DNA of 64,000 bases from Syntrophotaleaceae bacterium (GTDB lineage Bacteria > Desulfobacterota > Desulfuromonadia > Desulfuromonadales > Syntrophotaleaceae): the NCBI GenBank assembly GCA_041390365.1, contig JAWKQB010000003.1:310001-374000 (forward strand), in the 5' to 3' direction. Positions 24,068-33,117 of this stretch are shown piece after piece. Position numbers and translations under genes: made by a program. Under the pieces are notes generated by a model, which saw nothing but the letters and a program-made list of their open reading frames with translations, did not search any database and was not told where the DNA came from. Position 1 is the stretch's first letter. Each line of letters starts with the position of its first letter.

Positions 24068-25771
24068 ATGGATCAGAAGCTCACCGGGCAGAACAAGCTG
24101 ATCGAGGATTTGACGGGTGTCAACGCCTCCAAACTGAATTATTATGCCGAGCTGAAGAAGCGGAACGAGGAGATCAGCCGTCAAAATGTCCGGCTGGAGA
24201 TTCTCTATCGCCTGTCCCGGGCCATCAACCTGGAAATGTCCGTGGAAGACATGATCAGGGAAACCTTCAAGCTGCTGCCGCGCGCATTGCGCTGCGAGTT
24301 GCTTGGTCTGGCCATGCTGAAGAGCGGCGAACTTCAGATCAAAACCCTGCTGCCCTTCAATAATCTTCTGCATCAGCCCGTAAGCCGGGAGTCCTTCCTG
24401 TGGTCCCCCTTCTCGGGCAAAACGCCTCTGCTGCTGTCCAAGCTGCCGGCCGAGGACCCCTTTTTCATCTCCAATCCTGCAATTGCCGAGCAACTGCGTT
24501 CACTGGTGGTCATTCCTCTGCTGCAGCGGTCGGTGGCCAAGGGAATCCTGCTGGTGGGAAGCTTTCAGTCGGCCGCCTACACTCAGGAGGATCTTGATTT
24601 TCTGCAGCATCTGGGCGATCAACTGGTCATCAGTATTCAGAATGCACAGCTTTATGAGGATGTTTCCCGCGCCAGAAAGGGTTGGGAATCCACCTTCAAT
24701 GCGGTGCCCGACCCGATTCTCCTTATCGATACCGATCACAAACTTTTGCTGCGAAACAACCGCCCCCTGCCGAAGATCGTTCTTCAGTCCGCACCCGCCG
24801 TCATTGGAGAAAAGTGCCATGCGATCCTCTACGGCCGCAACACCCCCTGTCCCGACTGCCCGATGGACATCCTGCGGCAGACCCGGGAACCGGTTTATCG
24901 CCGGGCAGAAACAGAAACTCAGAGAGTGCTCGACTTCGCTTTTTATCCAGTATTGGGCGACAACGGCGAACTGGTGGCCATGACCAAAACGGTCAAGGAT
25001 GTGACCGAAAAGAGCCAGATGGAAAGCCGGTTGCTGCATTCGGAAAGACTCGCGGCCATCGGGGAAATGGCGGCCGGGGTGGCTCACGAGCTCAACAGCC
25101 CGCTGACAGCGATCATCGGTACCGCGCAGCTGCTCCGCTGCGAGTGGGTCGATCGTGCGGAATTGGCCGAATCCCTGGAAGAGGTTGCCAACTGTGGTCT
25201 GCGCTGCAAACGCATCATTAAAAATCTGCTCACTTTTTCCCGTCAGGATCAGGTGCCGATGACGGAAACCGATCTTAACCGGGAAATCGAGCGAGCCATG
25301 GCCCTGGTCGACTATCTGATCGACAAGAGCGATATCCGGATCATTAAAAACCTGGCTCCCGACCTTCCCAGAATCATGGCCAACGGCCTGCAGATCCAGC
25401 AGGTCGTGACCAATCTCATGATCAATGCCCGCGATGCGCTGGATAAGACCAAAGGACCCAAAACCATTCAACTCGAAACCTTTCTCAAGGAGTGCCGCGA
25501 CGGTGTTTGGGCCGTGGTGTCGGTGCGCGACAACGGCCAGGGCATCGAAAAAGAGAATCTTCAGAAAATATTCACTCCCTTCTTTACCAGCAAGGAGGCG
25601 ACCAAAGGGACCGGATTGGGCCTGTCCCTCAGTTTCGGCATCGCTCAGGCGCATGGCGGAACGCTGGAAGTGGAAAGCACTTTTGGAGAAGGCAGCGTTT
25701 TTTCCCTGCTGCTGCCGTTAAAAAACGAAGGGGTCGGGTCTCGGGGAGCCTGCCAAAGCGTGTACGAATGA
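24068..25771 (+). CDS. GAF-PAS sensor histidine kinase
   Basis: This 567-aa soluble kinase has no membrane segments. After an N-terminal coiled-coil (about 20-45) comes a GAF domain (about 55-205). A PAS domain begins WESTFNAVPDPILLIDTDHKL (about 213) and includes the Cys set GRNTPCPDCPMDIL, which may bind metal or sense redox. The HisKA box is LAAIGEMAAGVAHELNSPL with phosphoacceptor His340. The ATPase domain shows VVTNLMINARDAL, DNGQGIEKENL and KGTGLGLSLS. It should autophosphorylate and pass phosphate to the regulator at 25812. The gene begins 19 bp after the alcohol dehydrogenase. The signal is unknown; cytoplasmic GAF/PAS sensing of a small molecule or redox state is likely. Confidence 0.93.
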   Translation: MDQKLTGQNKLIEDLTGVNASKLNYYAELKKRNEEISRQNVRLEILYRLSRAINLEMSVEDMIRETFKLLPRALRCELLGLAMLKSGELQIKTLLPFNNLLHQPVSRESFLWSPFSGKTPLLLSKLPAEDPFFISNPAIAEQLRSLVVIPLLQRSVAKGILLVGSFQSAAYTQEDLDFLQHLGDQLVISIQNAQLYEDVSRARKGWESTFNAVPDPILLIDTDHKLLLRNNRPLPKIVLQSAPAVIGEKCHAILYGRNTPCPDCPMDILRQTREPVYRRAETETQRVLDFAFYPVLGDNGELVAMTKTVKDVTEKSQMESRLLHSERLAAIGEMAAGVAHELNSPLTAIIGTAQLLRCEWVDRAELAESLEEVANCGLRCKRIIKNLLTFSRQDQVPMTETDLNREIERAMALVDYLIDKSDIRIIKNLAPDLPRIMANGLQIQQVVTNLMINARDALDKTKGPKTIQLETFLKECRDGVWAVVSVRDNGQGIEKENLQKIFTPFFTSKEATKGTGLGLSLSFGIAQAHGGTLEVESTFGEGSVFSLLLPLKNEGVGSRGACQSVYE

Positions 25772-25811
25772 TGGCAGCAGCCCTTGAAACCGTCCGGAAA
25801 AGAGGTATCCA

Positions 25812-27341
25812 TTGAGCTCGATTGATGTTCTGATTATCGACGACGAGGAATCCGTATGCAGTTTCTTTCAACGTTTGCTGCTGCGCAACGGCTATCGCTG
25901 CGCCACGGCCACCAATGAAGCGGATGCCCTGCGGGAGCTGGACAGCAGGAAATTCCAGGTGGCGATGATCGATCTGAAGCTTCCCGATACGGATGGCCTT
26001 ACCCTGCTTCGCCACATCAAGAATCGGCAACCCCATTGTGAAGTTATCATCATGACCGGCTTCAGTACTATCAAGACAGCGGTCAAGGCCATGCAGCTCG
26101 GCGCTTTCGAATATGTCGAAAAACCCTTCGACGACATCGCCGAAATCGAGCGTCTGGTCCAGGAAGCCGCCGCCTCGGCCCTGGAGGGAAAGCCGAGAGA
26201 GGAAGAGGGCTGGCGCGAAATGGCCAAGGCCCAGGGATTTCTGGTGGGGAAAACGACCGCCATGCAGCAGCTGGCCTCCCTCGCACACCGGCTGGCAAAA
26301 AAGGACATCAGCATCCTGATCCAGGGGGAGACCGGAACCGACAAGGAGGTGCTGGCCCGGTTCATTCATGCAACATCCCTGCGCTCTCATCAGATGTTTA
26401 TTCCCATCAACTGCGGGGCCTTGGCCGACAACCTGCTTGAAAGCGAACTTTTTGGCCACGAGCGGGGATCGTTTACCGGAGCCGGAAGCATGCGGAGGGG
26501 GATCTTCGAGCTGGCCAACAACGGCACCCTGTTCCTCGACGAGGTCGGGGAATCCAGCCTGGCCATTCAGGTCAAGCTGCTGCGGGTACTGGAAACCGGG
26601 GAGTTCATGCGCCTCGGCGGGGAAAAAATGGTTCATTGCGACGTCCGGGTTATTTCCGCCTCGAACGTCGACCTTGAACAAGCCATGCTGCGAAAGGAAA
26701 TTCGCGAAGACCTCTTCTATCGGCTCAACGTCGTGAAGCTGGAAATTCCGCCGCTACGCTCCCGCCGGGAAGACATTCCCATGCTGTCCGAGTATTTCGT
26801 CGATCAGTTCAATCCCGGACTGACTTTATCGCCGGAAATCATGGAGATGCTCTGTCAATATGACTGGCCGGGTAATATCCGCGAACTGGCCAACACCCTC
26901 CGTCAGGCCGTGGCCCTTTGCGATGGTCCCGTCATTGAACCGAAACATTTCGCCGGAAAACTTTCCAACGGCAAGAAACTGATCCCCTTTACCAATACAG
27001 GAAAAGCCCTTAGACAGTCCTTACCGGCAGACGGGGTTCCTTCCCTTGACAACTTCTGGGAACATTACGGCAAACCCGAAGTGCTCGAACGCCTGACCAG
27101 CGGAGAACTGACGCAGTTGCTCCACTCCCTGCGCGGACTCGAAAACAGTCTTTACTCGATTATGCGAAAGAAAGGGATATCCTCCCTCGGCACCGAGTGC
27201 CTGAAGGATTCCGAGGCGGCCTCCATCAAACGCACCCTGGTGCAGCACCGCTGGAATATCACCGAGGCCGCCCGAGCCCTCGGCATTGCACGGAATACCC
27301 TGCATCGGAAGATCAAGAAGTACAACCTGCATAATCAGTAG
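25812..27341 (+). CDS. Sigma-54-dependent response regulator (NtrC family), altered Walker A
   Basis: This 509-aa regulator starts at a TTG behind AGAGG. The receiver domain (1-120) has phosphoacceptor Asp54 (MIDLKLPDTDG). The AAA+ domain begins at about 145. Its Walker A reads GETGTDKE with Asp177 where the family has Gly. The sigma-54 contact loop is GSFTGA instead of GAFTGA. Walker B is GTLFLDEVGE and the arginine-finger region is REDLFYRLNVV. After an unusually long linker (about 390-455), the Fis-type helix-turn-helix NITEAARALGIARNTLHRKIKKY ends the protein. It probably activates sigma-54 promoters in response to the upstream kinase, but the Walker A change questions its ATPase activity. 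The likely target is the alcohol-dehydrogenase locus or genes elsewhere. Confidence 0.92.
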   Translation: MSSIDVLIIDDEESVCSFFQRLLLRNGYRCATATNEADALRELDSRKFQVAMIDLKLPDTDGLTLLRHIKNRQPHCEVIIMTGFSTIKTAVKAMQLGAFEYVEKPFDDIAEIERLVQEAAASALEGKPREEEGWREMAKAQGFLVGKTTAMQQLASLAHRLAKKDISILIQGETGTDKEVLARFIHATSLRSHQMFIPINCGALADNLLESELFGHERGSFTGAGSMRRGIFELANNGTLFLDEVGESSLAIQVKLLRVLETGEFMRLGGEKMVHCDVRVISASNVDLEQAMLRKEIREDLFYRLNVVKLEIPPLRSRREDIPMLSEYFVDQFNPGLTLSPEIMEMLCQYDWPGNIRELANTLRQAVALCDGPVIEPKHFAGKLSNGKKLIPFTNTGKALRQSLPADGVPSLDNFWEHYGKPEVLERLTSGELTQLLHSLRGLENSLYSIMRKKGISSLGTECLKDSEAASIKRTLVQHRWNITEAARALGIARNTLHRKIKKYNLHNQ

Positions 27342-27351
27342 GATGTTGAAC

Positions 27352-27391
27352 AATGGGACCTATAGGACCTATACGTCCTATAGGTCCCATT
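27352..27391. repeat. Palindromic repeat, family A, perfect copy before hemL
   Basis: AATGGGACCTATAGGAC (27352-27368) and GTCCTATAGGTCCCATT (27375-27391) are perfect 17-bp complements around CTATAC. The hairpin lies 10 bp after the regulator's stop and 21 bp before the hemL start, so it could terminate or process the upstream transcript. The + strand after it reads TATTTATT. Confidence 0.85.
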
Positions 27392-27412
27392 TATTTATTG
27401 GAGAAAAACGCC

Positions 27413-28696
27413 ATGAATCACGCCAAGTCCGCAGCTCTTTTCGGCCGTGCCCGCCAGGTAATTCCCGGGGGGGTCAACAGCCCGGTCCGGGCTTTCCGGT
27501 CGGTTGGCTGCGATCCGCTTTTCATCAGCAGCGCCTCCGGCAGCAAGATCACGGATGTGGACGGGAATGTTTTTGTCGATTATGTCGGCTCCTGGGGACC
27601 GATGATTCTCGGTCACAGTCATCCAAAGGTTGTTGAAGCCATCGCCCAAGCTGCTGCATGCGGCGCCTCTTTCGGCGCGCCGACGGAGGTAGAAATTAAA
27701 TTGGCGGAAATGGTGCGGAAGGCGTTCCCGCAGATGGAGCGGCTGAGAATGGTTTCCTCGGGAACCGAGGCGACCATGAGCGCCATCCGGTTGGCCCGGG
27801 GTTTTACCGGCCGGGATAAAATTCTCAAATTTGAAGGCTGCTATCACGGACACGCAGACAGTCTGCTGGTCAAGGCCGGCAGCGGCGCCGCGACTTTCGG
27901 GGTTCCGACCTCGCCGGGCGTGCCGGCCGATTTCGCCCGCCATACACTGACAGCCGGCTTCAACGATCTCGACCAGGTCAGAGAACTGGCGGCCGCCCAT
28001 CGGGGGCAACTGGCCGCCATCATTCTCGAACCGGTGGCCGGAAACATGGGGTGCGTGCCGCCTCTGCCCGGATTTCTCCAAGGGTTGCGGGAGCTTTGCG
28101 ACAGCGAGGAGATCCTGCTGATCGTCGACGAGGTGATGACCGGTTTCAGGCTCGCCTATGGCGGAGCCCAGCAGCTTTACGGGGTACTCGGCGATCTGGT
28201 CTGTCTCGGCAAGATTCTCGGTGGAGGATTGCCGGTCGGCGCCTTTGGCGGCAGGCAGGATATCATGGCCCGGCTGGCCCCGGAAGGGCCGGTCTATCAG
28301 GCCGGAACCCTTTCGGGCAATCCCCTGGCCATGAGCGCCGGGCTCGCCACCTTGGAGTTGCTGCAGGAGGATGGCTTCTACGAACGGCTGGAAGAAAAGA
28401 GCGCCTACCTCGAAAAGGGGCTGCGGCAGGCCGCCTCGGAATGCAGTCGGCCCACCTGCCTGCAGCGGGTCGGATCGATGCTGTGCACCTACTTCCACCC
28501 CGGCCCGGTGCACTCCTTTGCCGATGCGGCGAAGAGCGATACCGAAACTTTCGGCCGTTTCTTCCGCGCCATGCTCGAGAACGGCATCAACCTGGCACCT
28601 TCCCAGTTCGAAGCCGGCTTCGTCAGCATCGCTCACAGCCAGGAGGACCTGGACCGTACTATCGATGTGGCCCGGCGAGCCTTCCGCAGCCTCTAA
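27413..28696 (+). CDS. hemL: Glutamate-1-semialdehyde 2,1-aminomutase
   Basis: This protein of about 427 aa starts at the ATG at 27413 behind TTGGAG; the frame extends upstream through the palindrome but that part (Gly-Pro-Ile repeats) is an artefact. It opens with SAALFGRARQVIPGGVNSPVRAF. It shows RMVSSGTEATMSAIRLARG, the PLP site GCYHGHAD, LLIVDEVMTGFR and the Schiff-base Lys of LVCLGKILGGGLPVGAFGG. The end is SQFEAGFVSIAHSQEDLDRTI. It converts glutamate-1-semialdehyde to 5-aminolevulinate, the C5 route to heme, siroheme and cobalamin. No hemA or hemB is adjacent. The length and motifs match the family throughout. Confidence 0.97.
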   Translation: MNHAKSAALFGRARQVIPGGVNSPVRAFRSVGCDPLFISSASGSKITDVDGNVFVDYVGSWGPMILGHSHPKVVEAIAQAAACGASFGAPTEVEIKLAEMVRKAFPQMERLRMVSSGTEATMSAIRLARGFTGRDKILKFEGCYHGHADSLLVKAGSGAATFGVPTSPGVPADFARHTLTAGFNDLDQVRELAAAHRGQLAAIILEPVAGNMGCVPPLPGFLQGLRELCDSEEILLIVDEVMTGFRLAYGGAQQLYGVLGDLVCLGKILGGGLPVGAFGGRQDIMARLAPEGPVYQAGTLSGNPLAMSAGLATLELLQEDGFYERLEEKSAYLEKGLRQAASECSRPTCLQRVGSMLCTYFHPGPVHSFADAAKSDTETFGRFFRAMLENGINLAPSQFEAGFVSIAHSQEDLDRTIDVARRAFRSL

Positions 28697-28701
28697 CCCA
28701 G

Positions 28702-28766
28702 AAAGCTTTTCACCACATGTACGCTTCGCTCACTAGAGGACACAGAGCTCTGTGGTGAGAGCTTTT
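28702..28766. terminator. Imperfect inverted repeat between convergent hemL and cls-like gene
   Basis: AGCTTTTCACCACA (28704-28717) and TGTGGTGAGAGCT (28751-28763) are near-complements, with an inner AGAGCTCT palindrome at 28744-28751. T-runs lie at both outer edges. The position between two convergent genes suggests a bidirectional terminator. Confidence 0.45.
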
Positions 28767-28772
28767 GGCTTG

Positions 28773-29933
28773 TTACGGCCCATCCGGCCCGCGCCCGCTG
28801 CCGTCCCGGTCACTGAAACGGACCAGCCAGGCGGCCACCCGTCCCCAGAACCATTCCCGCAAACGCCGGGTCCAACCCCGACGGCCCCACTCCTGACCTA
28901 AGATTTCCCGGCTTTGGGCAAACTCTTCATGGAACATCCTTTCCACCTGCAAAGCCAGATCCTCATCCCGGGCCTCCTGATTGGCCTCCAGGTTCCAGCG
29001 ATAGTTCCAGCCGTCGGCGTTGCAGGAACCGGTGCTGACCCAGGCATCGCACAACAGCATCTTGGTATGCAGAAAGCGGGGCTGGTATTCGAAGATCCGT
29101 ACCCCGTTGACCAGCATCCGGTGATAGAATCGTCCTCCCATTATCCGCACCGCCGGGTGATCCGTGTAAGGCCCGGGTAAAAGCAGGCGGACATCCCGGC
29201 CTTGCCGCGCCTGCCTGCGCAAGGCCCTGCGCAGCTTCCAGGGGGGCACGAAGTAGGGGGTGGCCAGCCAGATGCGCTGTTTGGCCCGTCTTACCAGCCG
29301 GATATAGGAGCGCATGATCTCCGAGCTGCCCACCCTCCGTCCGGCCGTCACACGGCCGAGGGTTTCGGGGTTCTGCGGCTGCGCAGGTTTCACAGGACCG
29401 GGGTCGAGGGACCTTTCCGCCCAGCGGTTCCAGGTCTGGGTGAACAGATGCCGCCAATCCCGAAGGCTGGGACCGCTGATGGCCAACATGGTATCCTGCC
29501 AATGGGACGGGTTCAGCGAGGGATCGAAGGAGTCGGTGATGCCCGCTCCCCCCGTAAAGGCCACCCGATCGTCAACCAGAAGCAGTTTACGGTGGTTGCG
29601 CAGCAGATTGTGGGACCAGCGCTTCAATCCCAGAGGATTGTAAAAAGTCAGCTCGACGCCCCCCGCCACCAGTTGCTGCCGATCGCTTTTGCGCAAGGCA
29701 AGGGCGCCGTAAGCATCCAGCATCAGGCAGACCCTGACATTGCGTTGGACGGCATCCACCAACAACCGGATGAAACGATCGGCCACTCCGCCGGATTCGA
29801 AAAGATACATCTCCAGCAGCACCTGACATTCGGCCTCGGCAATGCTCTTTTCCATTTCCGGGAAAAATTCCCCGCCTCCCACCAGTAATCGATATGTGTC
29901 ACCCCGGCGTTGAGGATAGCGATATTTTCGCAT
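28773..29933 (-). CDS. Phospholipase D family protein, cardiolipin synthase-like
   Basis: This 386-aa protein has two HKD motifs: NHRKLLLVDDRVAFTGGAGI (about residues 113-132) and LHTKMLLCDAWVSTGSCNADG (about 286-306). The spacing and the surrounding ETFSEL-free YLFESGGVADRFI start fit ClsB/ClsC-type cardiolipin synthases that lack N-terminal membrane helices. The second motif continues RWNLEAN, typical of this family. It would join phosphatidylglycerol with another phospholipid at the inner membrane. The C-terminus is basic (GWTRRLREWFWGRVAAWLVRF), likely amphipathic and membrane-binding. The ATG at 29933 has a weak ribosome-binding site. It is convergent with hemL. A non-synthase phospholipase D role is the alternative. 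Confidence 0.87.
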   Translation of the reverse strand: MRKYRYPQRRGDTYRLLVGGGEFFPEMEKSIAEAECQVLLEMYLFESGGVADRFIRLLVDAVQRNVRVCLMLDAYGALALRKSDRQQLVAGGVELTFYNPLGLKRWSHNLLRNHRKLLLVDDRVAFTGGAGITDSFDPSLNPSHWQDTMLAISGPSLRDWRHLFTQTWNRWAERSLDPGPVKPAQPQNPETLGRVTAGRRVGSSEIMRSYIRLVRRAKQRIWLATPYFVPPWKLRRALRRQARQGRDVRLLLPGPYTDHPAVRIMGGRFYHRMLVNGVRIFEYQPRFLHTKMLLCDAWVSTGSCNADGWNYRWNLEANQEARDEDLALQVERMFHEEFAQSREILGQEWGRRGWTRRLREWFWGRVAAWLVRFSDRDGSGRGPDGP

Positions 29934-29965
29934 GCTGGAAATCCGCTCGACTCAATGTGTTCCGG

Positions 29966-30022
29966 CGGTAACGGTATCGGAGTCGAAAAAAGACTGCCCG
30001 AAACCGTCGCCGCCCGCTATCG
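29966..30022. repeat. Degenerate REP-like element, family B
   Basis: ACGGTATCGGAGTCGAAAAA (about 29970-29989) is followed by CCCGAAACCGTCGCCGCCCG (about 29999-30018), a decayed version of the inverted repeat seen at 17.1 and 21.3 kb. It sits in the 192-bp spacer upstream of the cls-like gene, whose other content is featureless. Confidence 0.5.
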
Positions 30023-30125
30023 ATCATTCATCGGACATCTTGCCCAAAGTGCCTAATCAGGTTACCTGATTTTTGCCCGTCCATTTCAATGGAAAGCATG
30101 ACCGGAAGTTATTTCTTTTCGCCGG

Positions 30126-31373
30126 TCATGAATAAAAAATACCGGCGACCGCCCCCGTCATGCAGGTGGCCAGGGTTCCCGCCACAATCGACTTCACTCC
30201 CAGGGCGGTTATCTCCGTTCTCCGCTCCGGCACCATGGTTCCGAGACCACCCAGCATGATTCCCAGGGACCCGAAATTCGCGAATCCGCAGAGAGCATAC
30301 ATCATCATCAGCCGGCTGCGAGGGCTTAACGCTCCCGGCGGCAGAGCGGCAAGATCGAGGTAAGCGATCAATTCGTTGAGGATGGTTTTGGTGCCGAGCA
30401 GAGCGCCGGCAGCAAGGGCTTCCGACCAGGGAACCCCGATCAGCCAGGCAAGAGGCGCCAGCAGCCAGCCAAGCAGTCGCTGCAGGGTCAGCGGAGCTCC
30501 GGCTACGGAAGGCAGCAGTCCAAGCAGCTCGTTGGACAGGTGGACCAGGGCGACAAGGACAATGAGCAGAGCGACAATGTTGAGCAGAAGCTTGAGACCT
30601 TCGATCGTGCCGCGGGTCACCGCATCCATGGTCCCGGAGGCCGGTTCGATTTCGGCCAGTCCGCCATTGGTGGCCGGTTCCAGAGGCGGAATCATCATTT
30701 GAGCTACGACGATGGCAGCGGGAGCACTGATCAGGGAAGCGGTCAGAATATGGCCGAGGGCGTCGGGGATCGCCGGCTGCAGAACCCGGGCGTACAGGAC
30801 CAGGACGGTTCCGGCAATGGTGCTCATCCCGCAGGCCATGACGGTAAAGAGTTCGCTGCGGGACATGCGTTGCAGATAAGGGCGTATCAGCAGGGGCGCT
30901 TCAACCATGCCGACGAAAACATTGGCCGAGGCGGCTACAGCCACCGCCCCACCTACAGTCAGCACCCGTCTCAGCAGCCAGGAAAAAATCCCCACCACTC
31001 TCTGCAGAATCCCCCAGTGAAACAGCAGAGCCGATAGAGCGCTGACCACCAGCACCAGGGGCAGAGCCCGAAAGGCCAGGATGAAAGACATCCCGGAAAC
31101 CGCTTCCACATAAGGCAGGGGAGCGCCGCCAAGAAAACCGAACACCAGGCTGGTTCCTGCCGTGGCGGCCCGATCCAGGGCGAGGATGGCTTCGTTCAGG
31201 ACGAGAAAAAAACTGCGACAGGCTGGCACCTTGAAAAGCACAAGGGCTATTCCGAGTTGTAAAAGCACCCCCAGGCCTGCGGTTCTGACCGGAATTCGTC
31301 GACGATTTTCGCTGAGCAGCCAGGCGACGGCCAGCAGCCCGAGCAGCCCGGCAAGGCTGCGCCACACCTCCAT
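30126..31373 (-). CDS. Concentrative nucleoside transporter (NupC/CNT family)
   Basis: This 415-aa membrane protein has about ten hydrophobic segments. CNT landmarks are TSLVFGFLGG and FILAFRALPLVLVVSALSAL. ASANVFVGMVEAPLLIRPYL corresponds to the nucleoside-binding region. FTVMACGMSTIAGTVLVLYA, GTKTILNELIAYLDL and YALCGFANFGSLGIMLGGLG follow. It would import nucleosides with a proton or sodium gradient. The ATG at 31373 lies 7 nt after GGGAGGG. Upstream on the same strand, 55 bp away, is the DUF445 gene; the functional link, if any, is unknown. A nearby PfkB kinase of the adenosine-kinase type (39.2 kb) could act on imported nucleosides, but that is only a suggestion. Confidence 0.92.
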   Translation of the reverse strand: MEVWRSLAGLLGLLAVAWLLSENRRRIPVRTAGLGVLLQLGIALVLFKVPACRSFFLVLNEAILALDRAATAGTSLVFGFLGGAPLPYVEAVSGMSFILAFRALPLVLVVSALSALLFHWGILQRVVGIFSWLLRRVLTVGGAVAVAASANVFVGMVEAPLLIRPYLQRMSRSELFTVMACGMSTIAGTVLVLYARVLQPAIPDALGHILTASLISAPAAIVVAQMMIPPLEPATNGGLAEIEPASGTMDAVTRGTIEGLKLLLNIVALLIVLVALVHLSNELLGLLPSVAGAPLTLQRLLGWLLAPLAWLIGVPWSEALAAGALLGTKTILNELIAYLDLAALPPGALSPRSRLMMMYALCGFANFGSLGIMLGGLGTMVPERRTEITALGVKSIVAGTLATCMTGAVAGIFYS

Positions 31374-31428
31374 CAGGTTCCCTCCCTGTAACAGCTTTGC
31401 AGCTCAATGCACGAACAGTTTTCCCGTC

Positions 31429-33030
31429 TCAGCCCAGGCCGATCACCAACAGGTTGATCAGGCCGATCAAAGCGCCCAGGAGGGCTCCAAACAGATTGAT
31501 ATACTTGAACTGTTCCTTCATGATGCCCATCAGCAGGTTTTCCACCTTGAGGATGTCCAGGCTGTTGACCTTTTCCTCCACCACCCGCTGGATGTTGAGG
31601 GTTTCCACCAGCGGCGGAACTTCCTTCTTGAGAATTTCGCAGAGCTGCTGGAACAGCCCCTCCTGTAGCTCCATCTGTACATCGGCCGAAACCCGCGACG
31701 AAAGCCGGCCAAGAGGGTGCCGGAACAACCAGTGTTCAGCCTTGTCCGCCAGGAGCCTGTCCATTCCCTGGCGCAGAGCCGGGCTGCGGATGGCTTCCAG
31801 CAGACGGGCGGCCAGCATCTCCCGGGCCCGATCAAGCCCTCCGGAGGGCAGCACCTGCTCGAGCATTTCGCCGAAGGAGCGGTCCTTTACGGCGTCGAAC
31901 CCCCTGTTCAGGAGACCCTGCAGGGTCTGCACGGCCGAAGGGCCCTGCACCCAGGCTACCGCCCTCGAGCGGATATAGCGGCGCACCCCGGAGACCTTTT
32001 CGTAGGGAACACCCTGAACATAGCTTTTCAACGGACGATCCAGCAGGTTTTCCACCCTTCTGCGGAGCAGTTCCGCCACCTGTTGCTGGGTCTTTTCCTC
32101 CCGCAGCCAGGCCGCGATCTCCTCCCCGGCCTGATCCAGGAAGCCGGGAATGCGTTCGGCCAGCTTGTCGACGTTGATGAAACCTTTGAGAAGATTGCTG
32201 ATGCCGCCGAGGGAGCCCAGGAATTTTTCCAGGGCTTCCCGAGCCTTGACAATCAAACGTTCACGAAAATCGGGATCGTAAAGCATCCCGCTGAAATGTT
32301 CCAGCAGTGCCGGAATTTCCTTCTCCAGCTGGGCCAGCAGGGCATCGACCAGATCAGCCGGCAGCAAATCCTTGAGAGGACGTTGAGATTCCAGCAGCTT
32401 GCCCAACTGCTCGTCTATCAGTCTCTCCAGGGCACGGCCGATCTCTTCCGAAGCCAGCAGAGCGCCCAGACGACGGTTGACATGACTCATCAGCAGGAGG
32501 CGTTTTGGACCGGACAGGTAACTGGCAGGATTCCGTTGCAGCAGTTCATCCAGATGATGCTGCAGATAACTGCGGAAGGTTTTTTCGAATTCTTCGCTCT
32601 CCAGATACTCGAACAGCGCCTTGACCGACCGCCAGCGCAGCACCTCGACAAGGTCCCGAAAGCGGTCGCGGAATTTTTCCGGAACCAGGGTCGCCACCGG
32701 TCCCAGATCCCGATCCAGGAAAGCATCGAGTTTTTCCGACACCGCCAGCTGCAGCTCCCGCCGGAAGGCTTCTTTCTCCAGGGCATGGCCGACATCCTCT
32801 GCCGTCAGGAGATGGCTGCCGACCATCTCACCCATTTTCTGCGCCAGTTCATGGCGCTTGGAGGGGATGATTCCCGGTGTCAGCGGAATTCTGATTCCGA
32901 AAAGCCTCCAGGCCCTCAGAGGCCGGAACAGCATCCGAATAGCGATGTAATTCGTAACGTAACCGATAAATGCCCCCAGCAGGGGGGGCAGCACAAAGGG
33001 CAAAATCTGCTGAAAACTGATCATCTGCAC
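31429..33030 (-). CDS. DUF445 membrane protein
   Basis: This 533-aa protein has a membrane helix at each end: PFVLPPLLGAFIGYVTNYIA near the N-terminus, and LFGALLGALIGLINLLVIGL at the C-terminus. The DUF445 signature TNYIAIRMLFRPLRAWRLFG and GIIPSKRHELAQKMGEMVG follows the first helix. Between them lie about 440 residues of helical repeats, rich in Leu, Glu and Arg, with many 'LE.L...' stretches that suggest a long coiled or solenoid periplasmic or cytoplasmic part. The role of the family (YjiN-like) is unsettled. The GTG at 33030, 10 nt after GGAGG, is chosen over an ATG two codons later. The gene is 87 bp downstream of the sugar nucleotidyltransferase. Confidence 0.88.
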   Translation of the reverse strand: MQMISFQQILPFVLPPLLGAFIGYVTNYIAIRMLFRPLRAWRLFGIRIPLTPGIIPSKRHELAQKMGEMVGSHLLTAEDVGHALEKEAFRRELQLAVSEKLDAFLDRDLGPVATLVPEKFRDRFRDLVEVLRWRSVKALFEYLESEEFEKTFRSYLQHHLDELLQRNPASYLSGPKRLLLMSHVNRRLGALLASEEIGRALERLIDEQLGKLLESQRPLKDLLPADLVDALLAQLEKEIPALLEHFSGMLYDPDFRERLIVKAREALEKFLGSLGGISNLLKGFINVDKLAERIPGFLDQAGEEIAAWLREEKTQQQVAELLRRRVENLLDRPLKSYVQGVPYEKVSGVRRYIRSRAVAWVQGPSAVQTLQGLLNRGFDAVKDRSFGEMLEQVLPSGGLDRAREMLAARLLEAIRSPALRQGMDRLLADKAEHWLFRHPLGRLSSRVSADVQMELQEGLFQQLCEILKKEVPPLVETLNIQRVVEEKVNSLDILKVENLLMGIMKEQFKYINLFGALLGALIGLINLLVIGLG

Positions 33031-33117
33031 TCAGACCGCCCCTCCGATTCCATATCCGGGAGCCGTCATTCCTTTCCTGTCAAACATTATTGGTTATCCG
33101 CTGGACTCAAGCTTCCC

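Noticed and set aside
27353..27412. N-terminal extension of hemL with Gly-Pro-Ile repeats
   Set aside because: It is the translation of the palindromic repeat; the true start at 27413 has a ribosome-binding site and matches the family N-terminus.
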